Origin: an uncultured Chitinophagaceae bacterium
GTDB taxonomy: Bacteria; Bacteroidota; Bacteroidia; Chitinophagales; Chitinophagaceae
DNA length: 9,601 nucleotides
Assembly: GCA_903841915.1 (NCBI GenBank)
Contig: CAIMKO010000474.1
Location: 1 to 9,601, forward strand
Direction: 5' to 3'
The notes below the pieces were generated by a model. It was not told the origin of the DNA. It did no database searches and worked only from the letters and a program-made list of their open reading frames with translations. Each line of letters starts with the position of its first letter. The stretch's first letter is position 1. Both the position numbers and the translations under genes were made by a program. Below, piece by piece: positions 1-7,232 of the stretch.

Positions 1-37
1 ACACATGTTGTAAAAATTTAGATTAATATTTATTTAT

Positions 38-379
38 TCAGGAAACGACCAACGACCTTACCCTCAGTTCTTTTCCTTCAACAATGTCTATTAAATGCTG
101 GCCGCATTCGGGACAAGCATCATACAAGTTTTCAATAGCAAAAGAGGCTTCGCAGTCTAAACACTTGGCTTTTCCTTTAATACGGTTGATTTTTTTAGCC
201 GCACCATCCAGAATTGTTTCCCTGACAGCCTGATCCCAGGCAAAGTCAAAGGCCTCCATTTGAACAGTACTTAAACAACCAATATCTATTTCTATCTCAT
301 CAATACTTTGAGCATTCGCACGCTCTGCCTGTTGTTGAGCAATGTCAACAATGCTCATTACAATAGAGAGCTCATGCAT
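38..379 (-). CDS. hypA: HypA, nickel metallochaperone for [NiFe] hydrogenase maturation
   Basis: This 113-residue protein has the usual HypA/HybF length. It begins Met-His-Glu, the family's N-terminal nickel site, with His2 as the expected ligand. The structural zinc site is also visible as two CxxC pairs, Cys73/Cys76 and Cys89/Cys92, separated by 12 residues. HypA is a cytoplasmic protein that, with the GTPase HypB, delivers Ni2+ to the immature hydrogenase large subunit after the Fe(CN)2CO group is in place. The ATG at 379 is required because the MHE motif must be at the N-terminus. The gene lies 10 nt downstream of the small membrane-protein gene on the same strand, so the two are probably cotranscribed, diverging from the hydrogenase structural operon. 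No hypB, C, D, E or F is in the window. The stop is TGA. Nothing is truncated. Identification is very secure from the motifs and context. Confidence 0.96.
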   Translation of the reverse strand: MHELSIVMSIVDIAQQQAERANAQSIDEIEIDIGCLSTVQMEAFDFAWDQAVRETILDGAAKKINRIKGKAKCLDCEASFAIENLYDACPECGQHLIDIVEGKELRVRSLVVS

Positions 380-389
380 TATCCGTTAT

Positions 390-593
390 TTAATTGTTTT
401 GTTTATTTCTGCGCAGATGGCGTATATAAACAATTGAACCAAATAATGCACTTAGTGTTACAACAGCATGCATGGGTTCTACAAAATAATGAATGATGGT
501 GTAACCATCAGTTTCACCATGGCCCGGATGTGCGAGGCTGAATAAAGGCATACACAAAACAAAAAGACTAGCGAAGACAATAATTTTTTTCAT
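390..593 (-). CDS. Small secreted/membrane protein with N-terminal HPGHG motif, HupE-like in part
   Basis: This 67-residue protein is not one I can assign to a named family. It opens with a lysine pair and a hydrophobic stretch (residues about 4-20), giving a signal peptide with a likely cleavage after Ala21. The mature protein would then start with His-Pro-Gly-His-Gly. Further histidines are His35, His42 and His59. A single membrane segment covers about 42-57, followed by a basic tail (RHLRR and onward), which suggests a periplasmic N-terminus and cytoplasmic C-terminus. The motif just after the signal peptide resembles the His-rich start of HupE/UreJ nickel or cobalt transporters, but the protein is about one third of their length and lacks their multi-helix body. 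It is first in a leftward unit with hypA (10-nt gap) and faces the hydrogenase promoter, so a role in metal supply or hydrogenase biogenesis is inferred from position. Cys14 is inside the signal sequence and is not a convincing lipobox. Confidence 0.75.
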   Translation of the reverse strand: MKKIIVFASLFVLCMPLFSLAHPGHGETDGYTIIHYFVEPMHAVVTLSALFGSIVYIRHLRRNKQNN

Positions 594-617
594 ATGACTC
601 TAGTTTAATTAAGAAAC

Positions 618-625
618 CAATATTA
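618..625 (-). promoter_or_regulatory. Candidate -7 element of the leftward promoter (small protein-hypA)
   Basis: Read on the minus strand this is TAATATTG, one mismatch from the Bacteroidota -7 consensus TAnnTTTG. Centring it at -7 puts the start of transcription near 614, giving a leader of about 20 nt before the ATG at 593. No clear TTG is present at -33, which would fit a promoter that depends on an activator bound at the operator centred at 654.5. Confidence 0.35.
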
Positions 626-645
626 GTACGATACAGAAATTGTAT

Positions 646-663
646 TTATGATAAAAGTCATAA
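646..663. promoter_or_regulatory. CRP/FNR-type operator, left copy
   Basis: The sequence is a perfect palindrome, TTATGA-N6-TCATAA. The TGA-N6-TCA core is the spacing recognised by CRP/FNR-superfamily dimers. Its centre is 654.5, in the divergent region between the hypA unit and the hydrogenase operon. It is about 40 bp upstream of the inferred leftward start. Which regulator binds (an oxygen, NO, redox or cAMP sensor) cannot be told from the site. Confidence 0.6.
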
Positions 664-667
664 CACC

Positions 668-685
668 GAGTGATAAAGGTCATAA
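668..685. promoter_or_regulatory. CRP/FNR-type operator, right copy
   Basis: This is a second TGA-N6-TCA site. Its right arm, TCATAA, is identical to that of the left copy, while the left arm matches only at TGA. Bases 671-685 repeat 649-663 directly with 14 of 15 identities, and the copies are 22 bp apart, about two helical turns, so dimers would bind the same face. The centre at 676.5 is about -41.5 from the inferred hydrogenase start, the classic class II activator position. Confidence 0.55.
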
Positions 686-706
686 AAAGATTTTATATAT
701 AGAGAT

Positions 707-714
707 TACATTAG
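707..714 (+). promoter_or_regulatory. Candidate -7 element of the hydrogenase operon promoter
   Basis: TACATTAG differs from TAnnTTTG by one base. Centred at -7 it implies a start near 718 and a leader of about 56 nt before the ATG at 774. No -33 TTG is visible, consistent with activator dependence. A weaker alternative with a 3-nt spacer (TAACCTTTA, 754-762) exists but does not place the operators well. Confidence 0.35.
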
Positions 715-773
715 TGCCCGAAATGGATCTTAACCCTTACAACGTTTAAACTCTAACCTTTAAAACAACCAGC

Positions 774-1907
774 ATGACTAACGATGCTTCTCCAAACACT
801 CAACCAACCTATTATCAGGAAGTTGAGCGAAAAGGCTACTCTCGCCGAGATTTTATCGGCTTTGTTACAATGATGACAGCATTCATGGGCTTAGAAAAAT
901 CAGCAATTGGCCAGGTTGCCAAAGCGCTCGAAACCAAGCCTCGTATACCTGTTATATGGTTACATTTTCAGGAATGTACCTGTTGCAGTGAAAGCTTTAT
1001 CAGATCATCTCACCCCATCGTTGCGGATATTTTGTTAGACAAAATTTCGCTCGATTATTCAGAAACCTTAATGGCTGCATCTGGTTTTCAGGCTGAAGAA
1101 GCAATGAAAAACACAATGACCAAATACAAAGGAGAATATATTCTTTGTGTAGAAGGAAGTGTTCCGACTGGGGCAGATGGCGTGTATTGTATGATCGGTG
1201 GTAAAACATCCATGCAGATCCTAGAAGAAGCAGCGGCCGGTGCAAAAGCCGTTATCGCCTGGGGTAGTTGCGCAAGCAATGGTTGTGTTCAATCTGCAAA
1301 ACCAAACCCAACCAAAGCCACTCCTATTCATAAATTATTAAAAGCAAATGTGCCTTTGATTAAGGTACCGGGCTGTCCTCCAATCGGAGAAGTAATGGCG
1401 GGTGTTATTGTTCACCTGGTAACATTTGGTAAGATCCCAGAATTAGACAGAGTTGGAAGGCCTAAAGCGTTTTACAGCAAACGAGTTCACGATAGTTGTT
1501 ATCGCAGACCGTTCTATGATGCCGGCTTATTTGTTGAAACATTCGATGATGAAAATGCCAAAAAGGGATATTGTTTATATAAGGTTGGCTGTAAAGGCCC
1601 ATCCACGTATAATGCATGTGGCGTAATGAAATGGAATAACGGAACAAGTTATCCTATTCAATCAGGCCATCCTTGTATTGGTTGTAGCGAAGAAAATTAT
1701 TGGGATAACGGCAGGTTATATGAAAGAGCATCTGCTTTTGCCGGATTTGGTATCGAGGCTAACGCCGATACTTTAGGCAAGGTTGCATTAGCCGCAACCG
1801 GAGTTGCTGTTGCTGCACACGCCGTTGCTACCAATGTTCGTAAAAAGAAACTCATTTTCGAATTGGAAAAAGAGGGAAAACAAAGCGAACAAGAATTGAA
1901 ATCTTAA
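774..1907 (+). CDS. hyaA: [NiFe] hydrogenase small subunit, O2-tolerant type (HyaA/HoxK-like)
   Basis: This is the electron-transfer subunit of a membrane-bound uptake hydrogenase, 377 residues. A twin-arginine signal is seen at Ser-Arg24-Arg25-Asp-Phe, so the folded heterodimer is exported by Tat. The proximal cluster has Cys68, Cys70 and Cys71 (CTCC), Cys166, Cys171 and Cys201. This is the six-cysteine set of the [4Fe-3S] cluster in O2-tolerant E. coli Hyd-1 and Ralstonia HoxK; the two extra cysteines are 70 and 171. Distal cluster ligands are His239, Cys242, Cys267 and Cys273. Medial [3Fe-4S] ligands are Cys282, Cys301 and Cys304. Near the end, a hydrophobic segment at about 332-353 forms the membrane anchor, followed by a charged tail starting at RKKK. 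It is the first gene of the operon, 25 nt before the large subunit. The start is chosen because the ATG leaves a short n-region before RR. Group 1d is the best fit. Confidence 0.97.
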   Translation: MTNDASPNTQPTYYQEVERKGYSRRDFIGFVTMMTAFMGLEKSAIGQVAKALETKPRIPVIWLHFQECTCCSESFIRSSHPIVADILLDKISLDYSETLMAASGFQAEEAMKNTMTKYKGEYILCVEGSVPTGADGVYCMIGGKTSMQILEEAAAGAKAVIAWGSCASNGCVQSAKPNPTKATPIHKLLKANVPLIKVPGCPPIGEVMAGVIVHLVTFGKIPELDRVGRPKAFYSKRVHDSCYRRPFYDAGLFVETFDDENAKKGYCLYKVGCKGPSTYNACGVMKWNNGTSYPIQSGHPCIGCSEENYWDNGRLYERASAFAGFGIEANADTLGKVALAATGVAVAAHAVATNVRKKKLIFELEKEGKQSEQELKS

Positions 1908-1932
1908 TTTATAAAAATATTCAACTTACAAT

Positions 1933-3657
1933 ATGAGTAAAAGAATTGTTGTTGACCCAGTCACCAGGATTGAAGGTCACCTACGAATAGAAGCCGATAT
2001 TGAAAACGGTAAAATAAAAGACGCATACAGCAGCGGAACGATGGTTCGTTTGCTGGAAGAAATTTTAAAGGGAAGAGATCCTAAAGATGCATGGGCATTT
2101 GTTGGAAGGGTTTGTGGTGTTTGTACTTCCATACATTCATTGACATCCGTTCGATGTGTAGAAGATGCTTTAGACATCGTTATTCCCCCAAATGCAGAAA
2201 TGGTAAGAAACATCATGTTCTGTGCACAATACATTCATGACCACGTTGTGCATTTTTATCATTTACATGCAATGGACTGGGTTGATGTTGTAAATGCATT
2301 AAAAGCTGATCCAAAGAAAACATCTGAATTAGCTCAAAGCATATCTAAATGGCCAAAAAGTTCACCAGGTTATTTCAGCGATGTTCAAACGAGGGTAAAG
2401 AAATTTGTAGAAAGCGGACAGCTTGGAATTTTTGCGAACGGTTATTGGGGTCATCCTGCTTATAAACTTCCGGCCGAAGTTAATCTGATCGGTCTTGCTC
2501 ACTATCTGGAAGCACTAGAATGGCAAAAAGAGATTGTAAAAGTACACGCCATTTTCGGTGGCAAAAACCCACATCCTAATTATCTGGTTGGTGGTATGGC
2601 ATGCTCAATAAGCATAGATGATGTAAGCGGAATTAATGCAGAACGATTAGCATATGTAGGACAGTTATTAAAAGATGGAAAAGAATTTGTAGAACAGGTT
2701 TATATTCCAGATCTGATGGCCATTGCTTCTTTCTATAAAGATTGGGGAGCAATCGGTGGCGGTCTCGGAAATTATTTAGTGTATGGTGATCTGCCAACCA
2801 ATGGTTACAGAGATCTTTCATCTTATAAATTCCCCGCAGGCGCAATTTTAAATAAAGACATCAGTAAAGTATATGATGTTGATTTGAAGAAAGACGATGA
2901 AGTGCAGGAATTTATTACCCACTCATGGTATGAATACAAAGAAGGAAAAGACAAGGGTCTGCATCCTTGGAAAGGTGAAAGTAAAGTAAAATATACAGGA
3001 CCAAAACCGCCATTCGAACACTTAGATACCACAAAGGATTATAGTTATTTAAAGACACCAAGGTGGAAAGGTAACGCAATGGAAGTTGGTCCTCTGGCTC
3101 GCGTATTGGTGGGCTATGCAAGAGGAAGAGAAGACTTTAAAGCAGTTGTGGACAAAGCTTTGAAAGACTTAAACGTTCCAGTAGGTGCTCTATTCTCAAC
3201 ACTGGGAAGAACTGCAGCCCGCGGTTTGGAAAGCGTATTGGTTGCACAATGGGGATTGGAGTTCTTTGATCAACTAATTGCCAATATTAAAAATGGCGAC
3301 AGCCGCATGGCAGAGATGAGCAAATTTGATCCATCTACATGGCCTAAAACAGCAATGGGAGTTGGACACACAGAAGCTCCTCGTGGTGCGCTGGCACATT
3401 GGATCAATATCGAAGACCAAAAGATTGCGAATTATCAATTAGTGGTGCCAACAACATGGAATGCATCACCAAGAGATAATAAGGGTAAAATGTCAGCGTA
3501 TGAATCTTCTTTAATTGATACACCGGTTGCAGATGAAAAACAACCGCTTGAAATCATAAGGACCATTCACAGCTTTGATCCATGTATGGCTTGTAGTGTT
3601 CACGTTTATGACGAAGACGGAAAGCACATCAGCCGCATTAATATATTAGGAGATTAA
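1933..3657 (+). CDS. hyaB: [NiFe] hydrogenase large (catalytic) subunit
   Basis: This 574-residue catalytic subunit carries the Ni-Fe active site that splits H2 into protons and electrons. The N-terminal RIEGH motif (Glu14) is present. The four nickel-binding cysteines are Cys61 and Cys64 (RVCGVCTSIH) and Cys551 and Cys554 (DPCMACSVH). The protein ends with a 17-residue extension after His557, the site cut by the HyaD endopeptidase once nickel is loaded. No signal peptide is present, as expected for a subunit that travels to the periplasm with its Tat-bearing partner. Long stretches such as QYIHDHVVHFYHLHAMDW and the FSTLGRTAARG segment follow E. coli Hyd-1 HyaB closely, supporting group 1d. 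It is preceded by an A-rich leader with no Shine-Dalgarno, and the next gene begins 16 nt downstream. The reading frame is intact with no missing ligands. Confidence 0.98.
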   Translation: MSKRIVVDPVTRIEGHLRIEADIENGKIKDAYSSGTMVRLLEEILKGRDPKDAWAFVGRVCGVCTSIHSLTSVRCVEDALDIVIPPNAEMVRNIMFCAQYIHDHVVHFYHLHAMDWVDVVNALKADPKKTSELAQSISKWPKSSPGYFSDVQTRVKKFVESGQLGIFANGYWGHPAYKLPAEVNLIGLAHYLEALEWQKEIVKVHAIFGGKNPHPNYLVGGMACSISIDDVSGINAERLAYVGQLLKDGKEFVEQVYIPDLMAIASFYKDWGAIGGGLGNYLVYGDLPTNGYRDLSSYKFPAGAILNKDISKVYDVDLKKDDEVQEFITHSWYEYKEGKDKGLHPWKGESKVKYTGPKPPFEHLDTTKDYSYLKTPRWKGNAMEVGPLARVLVGYARGREDFKAVVDKALKDLNVPVGALFSTLGRTAARGLESVLVAQWGLEFFDQLIANIKNGDSRMAEMSKFDPSTWPKTAMGVGHTEAPRGALAHWINIEDQKIANYQLVVPTTWNASPRDNKGKMSAYESSLIDTPVADEKQPLEIIRTIHSFDPCMACSVHVYDEDGKHISRINILGD

Positions 3658-3673
3658 ATTCTAAAACAAATTT

Positions 3674-4399
3674 ATGGCAAACAAATATTTGCATATTCAC
3701 AGGCTTCGGAGGGTATATGTATGGGAATTGCCCGTAAGATTTTATCATTGGTTAAACGCCTTGGTGATTATAGCGCTGATCGCAACAGGGTTCTATATTG
3801 CCAATCCTCTGGCAATTCAGAGCCAGCATGAAGCTTCTGGCCAATACACGATGGGCTGGATTCGATACATCCATTTTGCTGCAGCCTATTTATTCTTTTT
3901 TAATTTTTTATTTCGTTTGTACTGGGGTTTTGTTGGAAACAAGTACGCCAACTGGAAACAGTTTTTGCCGATTTCTAAAAAATTCTTTAAGGAAATGTGG
4001 TATGTTTTCAGAATGGATATCATGATGCTCAAAGGAAAAGAGCACATGAGTATCGGGCATAATGCAATGGCAGGATTTATATATTTCTTAACCTTCATCG
4101 CATTCTTGGTTCAATGCCTTACAGGTTTTGGATTATATGCACCTATGAGTACTTGGTGGTTGCCCAAATTATTTACATGGGTACCCGCTGTTTTTGGGGG
4201 AGACATTCTGACAAGACAAATTCATCATTGGTCCATGTGGTTCTTTATTTTATTCGCAGTGATACATGTATACCTTGTTTTCTATCACGATTATGTTGAA
4301 GGCCGCGGAGAAATAAGCAGCATGGGAGGAGGATGGAAATTCATCGAAGAAGAAGTGTTTGAAAGAAACCATCATCAAACACCCAATCCTGAAAATTAA
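3674..4399 (+). CDS. hyaC: Ni/Fe-hydrogenase b-type cytochrome subunit (HyaC-like membrane anchor)
   Basis: This 241-residue di-heme cytochrome b anchors the hydrogenase dimer and passes its electrons to the quinone pool. Four membrane helices are seen at roughly 26-44, 63-83, 131-153 and 184-206. Candidate heme histidines sit in the family positions: His25 in RFYHW, His67 in RYIHFAAAY, His184 or His185 in RQIHHW, and His198 in AVIHVYL. The first and the last two of these regions match the known signatures of the Ni/Fe-hydrogenase cytochrome b family. Length is close to E. coli HyaC. The stop codon overlaps the next start by one base (TAATG at 4397-4401), implying translational coupling to the maturation protease. 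This subunit points to H2 oxidation feeding a respiratory chain rather than H2 evolution. Confidence 0.96.
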   Translation: MANKYLHIHRLRRVYVWELPVRFYHWLNALVIIALIATGFYIANPLAIQSQHEASGQYTMGWIRYIHFAAAYLFFFNFLFRLYWGFVGNKYANWKQFLPISKKFFKEMWYVFRMDIMMLKGKEHMSIGHNAMAGFIYFLTFIAFLVQCLTGFGLYAPMSTWWLPKLFTWVPAVFGGDILTRQIHHWSMWFFILFAVIHVYLVFYHDYVEGRGEISSMGGGWKFIEEEVFERNHHQTPNPEN

Positions 4400-4914
4400 T
4401 GAACAGCAACATGCAACAAGAACGAAAAATTTTAATCTTAGGAATCGGAAACTATTTAATGGGAGACGAAGGCATTGGTGTGCATGTTGCTAATAGATTA
4501 CAAAATGAAACATTACCGCCCGGTGTTGACGTATTGGATGGCGGCACCGGCGGTTTTCATTTACTCTCTTATTTTGAAGGATACGAAACTCTTATTTTGG
4601 TTGATGCGACTCTGGACAATAACCCTAATGGGACAATTCGTCTCATCAAACCAAAATTTGCGAAAGACTTTCCATTAGCAATGAGCACGCATGATATCGG
4701 CCTGAAAGACATGGTAAGTGCGTTACAACTGATGGATAAAATGCCGAACATTCACCTGTTCGTGGTAAGTATTGAAAGTTTGCAACAGCAAGGGATTGAA
4801 CTTACGGAAGAGGTTGAAAAGACAATTCCAGAATTGATCAATAAAATAAAAACGCTTCTTTCCGAACTCCAAAGCGAAGAGTTAGAAAAAGAAGCGCTTC
4901 TTGTTGAGGTTTAG
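4399..4914 (+). CDS. hyaD: Hydrogenase maturation endopeptidase (HyaD/HupD family)
   Basis: This 171-residue cytoplasmic protease removes the C-terminal peptide of the large subunit after nickel insertion. The N-terminal GIGNYLMGDEGIG motif is diagnostic. The three expected nickel-contacting residues of the HybD fold are visible as Glu24, Asp69 (LVDA) and His98 (STHD). The ATG at 4399 overlaps the hyaC stop; an alternative ATG at 4411 (Met5) would also leave the motif intact. The last 30 residues or so are rich in Glu, Lys and Leu, probably helical, and are less conserved. The 3' end overlaps the convergent recQ by four bases (TTAG at 4911-4914 contains both stops), and codons 152-166 carry a strong inverted repeat that looks like the recQ terminator. 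The companion chaperone genes hyaE/hyaF are not present downstream. Confidence 0.95.
   Translation: MNSNMQQERKILILGIGNYLMGDEGIGVHVANRLQNETLPPGVDVLDGGTGGFHLLSYFEGYETLILVDATLDNNPNGTIRLIKPKFAKDFPLAMSTHDIGLKDMVSALQLMDKMPNIHLFVVSIESLQQQGIELTEEVEKTIPELINKIKTLLSELQSEELEKEALLVEV
4841..4896 (-). terminator. Probable intrinsic terminator of recQ, inside the hyaD coding end
   Basis: On the minus strand, 15 nt after the recQ stop, CGCTTCTTT (4896-4888) pairs with AAAGAAGCG (4861-4853) in a 9-bp stem. Inside it, a second 5-bp stem (GAGTT 4879-4883 with AACTC 4865-4869) closes a 9-nt loop. The outer stem is followed directly by TTTTTATTTTAT (4852-4841), a U-rich tract. This is the layout of a Rho-independent terminator in the recQ direction. 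On the plus strand no comparable T-run follows. Confidence 0.65.
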
Positions 4915-7214
4915 TTTCCGTAAACACTCAAAAACTTAATTCTCATTATTTTTAACTGCTCAAGCGTATAATCGTTATCGCTTAATTCTTTTTGTGCAAT
5001 TTCTAAAGAAGAGGTTTCACAATTTTTAAAATAATCGATAATATCCTCCTGGTCATTCTCATCTAGCCATTCATCTATCGCATAATCAAGATTTAATTTT
5101 GTTCCGCTTGCGGCGATTGTTTCCATTTCTTCTAGTAACTCGTCTAGTTTTAAGCTTTTGTGTTTTGCGATGGATTCAAGAGGAATTTTTTTATCGACAT
5201 TTTGAATGATATAAACCTTGTTGCTGCTTTTGTTTACCACACTTCTCATCACAAAATCGTCCGGCTTTTCAATATCATTTTCTTCTACATATTTTGCGAT
5301 CATCTCAACGAAGGGTTTGCCGTATTTTATAGACTTACCCTTACTGACGCCCTGACACTTCTCTAATTCTTCCAAAGTGGTTGGATAAAGCGTAGCCATA
5401 TCTTGCAAAGAATTCTCAAGAAAAACTACAAACGGAGGCAAGTTTTTTTTCTTAGCTTCTTTCTGACGAAGATCTTTCAACATTTCAAATAATACATCAT
5501 CAGAAGCAGCGCCTGTTTGTGATGCGTTTTCTCCATCCTCATCATCTTCATTTGCATCTTCAAATAAATTATTCAAAACGATCTTGAAAGATGTGGGTTT
5601 CTTTAAGAACTTTTCACCTTTTTCTGTAAGCTTAACCAAACCGTATTCTTCAATATCTTTTTTGATGAAATTCTCTAACAGCATTTGCCTGATCAGGCTA
5701 TTCCATAAATGAGTCTCTTTCTCTTTTCCAATCCCGAATTCCGGTAAATTTTCGTGACGGAACATCGCTATCTGCGGCGTTAATTTCCCCCTTACCATAT
5801 TTACCACATACTCAGTAACAAAACGACCCTCCAATGCTTTCACAACCTTCAAGACTTTCACCACATCGTCTTTCGCCTCGATCTTTTCTTTGGGATGTTT
5901 GCAGTTATCACAGCTTCCGCAATTTTTTGTTTCCCAATCCTCACCAAAATAATGCAACAATATTTTTCTGCGGCACACACTGCTTTCTGCATAGGCAACC
6001 GTTTCATTGATCAACTGTGCACCAACCTCCCTTTCGCTTAAAGGCTTATCGCGCATCAAGTGTTCCAGCTTGGCAACATCTTTATGCGAATAATATAAAA
6101 CACATATGCCTTCCATTCCATCACGACCGGCACGTCCGGTTTCCTGATAATAATTTTCAATTGATTTGGGAATATTGAAATGGATAACAAAACGAATATC
6201 CGGCTTGTCAATTCCCATACCGAATGCAATGGTGGCAACGATTACCTGTACATCTTCATTTAAAAACTGGTCTTGTCTCTCTGCCCTTAATTTTTGATCT
6301 AATCCTGCATGGTAGGCAACAGCTTTGATCTTGTTGGCCATTAAAATTTCAGCCAGCTCTTCAGTTGTTTTCCTGTTGAGCGTATAAATGATGCCACTCT
6401 TTCCTTTATGTGTTGTGATGAAGCGAACAATGCTTTTTATGGTTTGCTCTTTCTGAATTTTTGGAACGATCTCATAGTAAAGATTAGAACGGTTGAATGA
6501 GGAAATAAAAATATTTGGATTGCGAAGCCCAAGATTCTTTACAATATCGCTCTGAACCTTCGGCGTTGCGGTTGCTGTTAATGCAACAACGGGGATATCG
6601 GGATTGATGATATCCATCATTTCGCGGAGCCTTCTGTATTCCGGGCGGAAATCGTGTCCCCACTCAGAAATACAATGTGCTTCATCCACCGCAAAAAAGG
6701 AAATAGTGAGGTCTGAGAAGAAGTCTAAGTTTTCCTGTTTGGTTAAGGTTTCGGGGGCAACATAAAGTAATTTGGTTTTACCTGCAACTAGATCCTCCTT
6801 CACTTCTTTTATCTGACCCTTATTCAAGGAAGAGTTAAGAAAGTGCGCTACATCGTCTTTTTCACTGTAGCCTCTTACCAGATCTACTTGATTTTTCATC
6901 AGAGCAATAAGGGGAGAAACAATGATAGCGCATCCGGGAAGAATTAAAGCCGGAAGTTGATAGCATAAACTTTTGCCGCCACCAGTTGGCATAATTACAA
7001 AAGTGTCCCGACCCTCTAGTAAACTATTGATGGACCGTTCCTGTGTTCCTTTAAATTCAGAAAAACCGAAATGTTTTTGCAAACCTGCGTGTATATCGTG
7101 ATTTTTTGAGCTTCCTTCTTTTAGGGTATGCTCTGATGTGGCCTTGGCTCTTGTTTTTACGGCGGTCTTTTTGGTTGTAGCCGTAACCTGTAGTTTCTTT
7201 GTACCTGTAGACAT
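4911..7214 (-). CDS. recQ: ATP-dependent DNA helicase RecQ
   Basis: This 767-residue 3'-5' DNA helicase acts in recombination and replication-fork repair. Numbering from the ATG at 7214, it has a Lys/Thr-rich N-terminal extension of about 40 residues, then the helicase core with Walker A PTGGGKS at 76-82, DEAH at 177-180 and motif VI QETGRAGRDG at 357-366. The RecQ zinc site is formed by Cys414, Cys432, Cys435 and Cys438. An RQC winged-helix region covers about 445-545, an acidic linker (EDANEDDEDGE) about 552-562, and an HRDC-like region about 570-650. A further extension of about 115 residues reaches the C-terminus. It is longer than E. coli RecQ (about 610) because of both extensions. The frame stays open upstream to a TTG at 7292, but the extra 26 residues are not family-like, so the ATG is preferred. 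It converges on hyaD with overlapping stops. Confidence 0.96.
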   Translation of the reverse strand: MSTGTKKLQVTATTKKTAVKTRAKATSEHTLKEGSSKNHDIHAGLQKHFGFSEFKGTQERSINSLLEGRDTFVIMPTGGGKSLCYQLPALILPGCAIIVSPLIALMKNQVDLVRGYSEKDDVAHFLNSSLNKGQIKEVKEDLVAGKTKLLYVAPETLTKQENLDFFSDLTISFFAVDEAHCISEWGHDFRPEYRRLREMMDIINPDIPVVALTATATPKVQSDIVKNLGLRNPNIFISSFNRSNLYYEIVPKIQKEQTIKSIVRFITTHKGKSGIIYTLNRKTTEELAEILMANKIKAVAYHAGLDQKLRAERQDQFLNEDVQVIVATIAFGMGIDKPDIRFVIHFNIPKSIENYYQETGRAGRDGMEGICVLYYSHKDVAKLEHLMRDKPLSEREVGAQLINETVAYAESSVCRRKILLHYFGEDWETKNCGSCDNCKHPKEKIEAKDDVVKVLKVVKALEGRFVTEYVVNMVRGKLTPQIAMFRHENLPEFGIGKEKETHLWNSLIRQMLLENFIKKDIEEYGLVKLTEKGEKFLKKPTSFKIVLNNLFEDANEDDEDGENASQTGAASDDVLFEMLKDLRQKEAKKKNLPPFVVFLENSLQDMATLYPTTLEELEKCQGVSKGKSIKYGKPFVEMIAKYVEENDIEKPDDFVMRSVVNKSSNKVYIIQNVDKKIPLESIAKHKSLKLDELLEEMETIAASGTKLNLDYAIDEWLDENDQEDIIDYFKNCETSSLEIAQKELSDNDYTLEQLKIMRIKFLSVYGN

Positions 7215-7232
7215 GTATATAATGATTTCTAT

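Noticed and set aside
1..37. AT-rich stretch downstream of hypA.
   Set aside because: It could hold a terminator but no stem is visible, and the window edge cuts the context.
308..496. 62-residue open frame on the plus strand opposite hypA and the small membrane protein.
   Set aside because: It is antisense to two well-supported genes and shows no domain or sensible composition.
744..751. GTTTAAAC palindrome in the hyaA leader.
   Set aside because: An 8-bp AT-rich palindrome is easily expected by chance and is not repeated at a related site.
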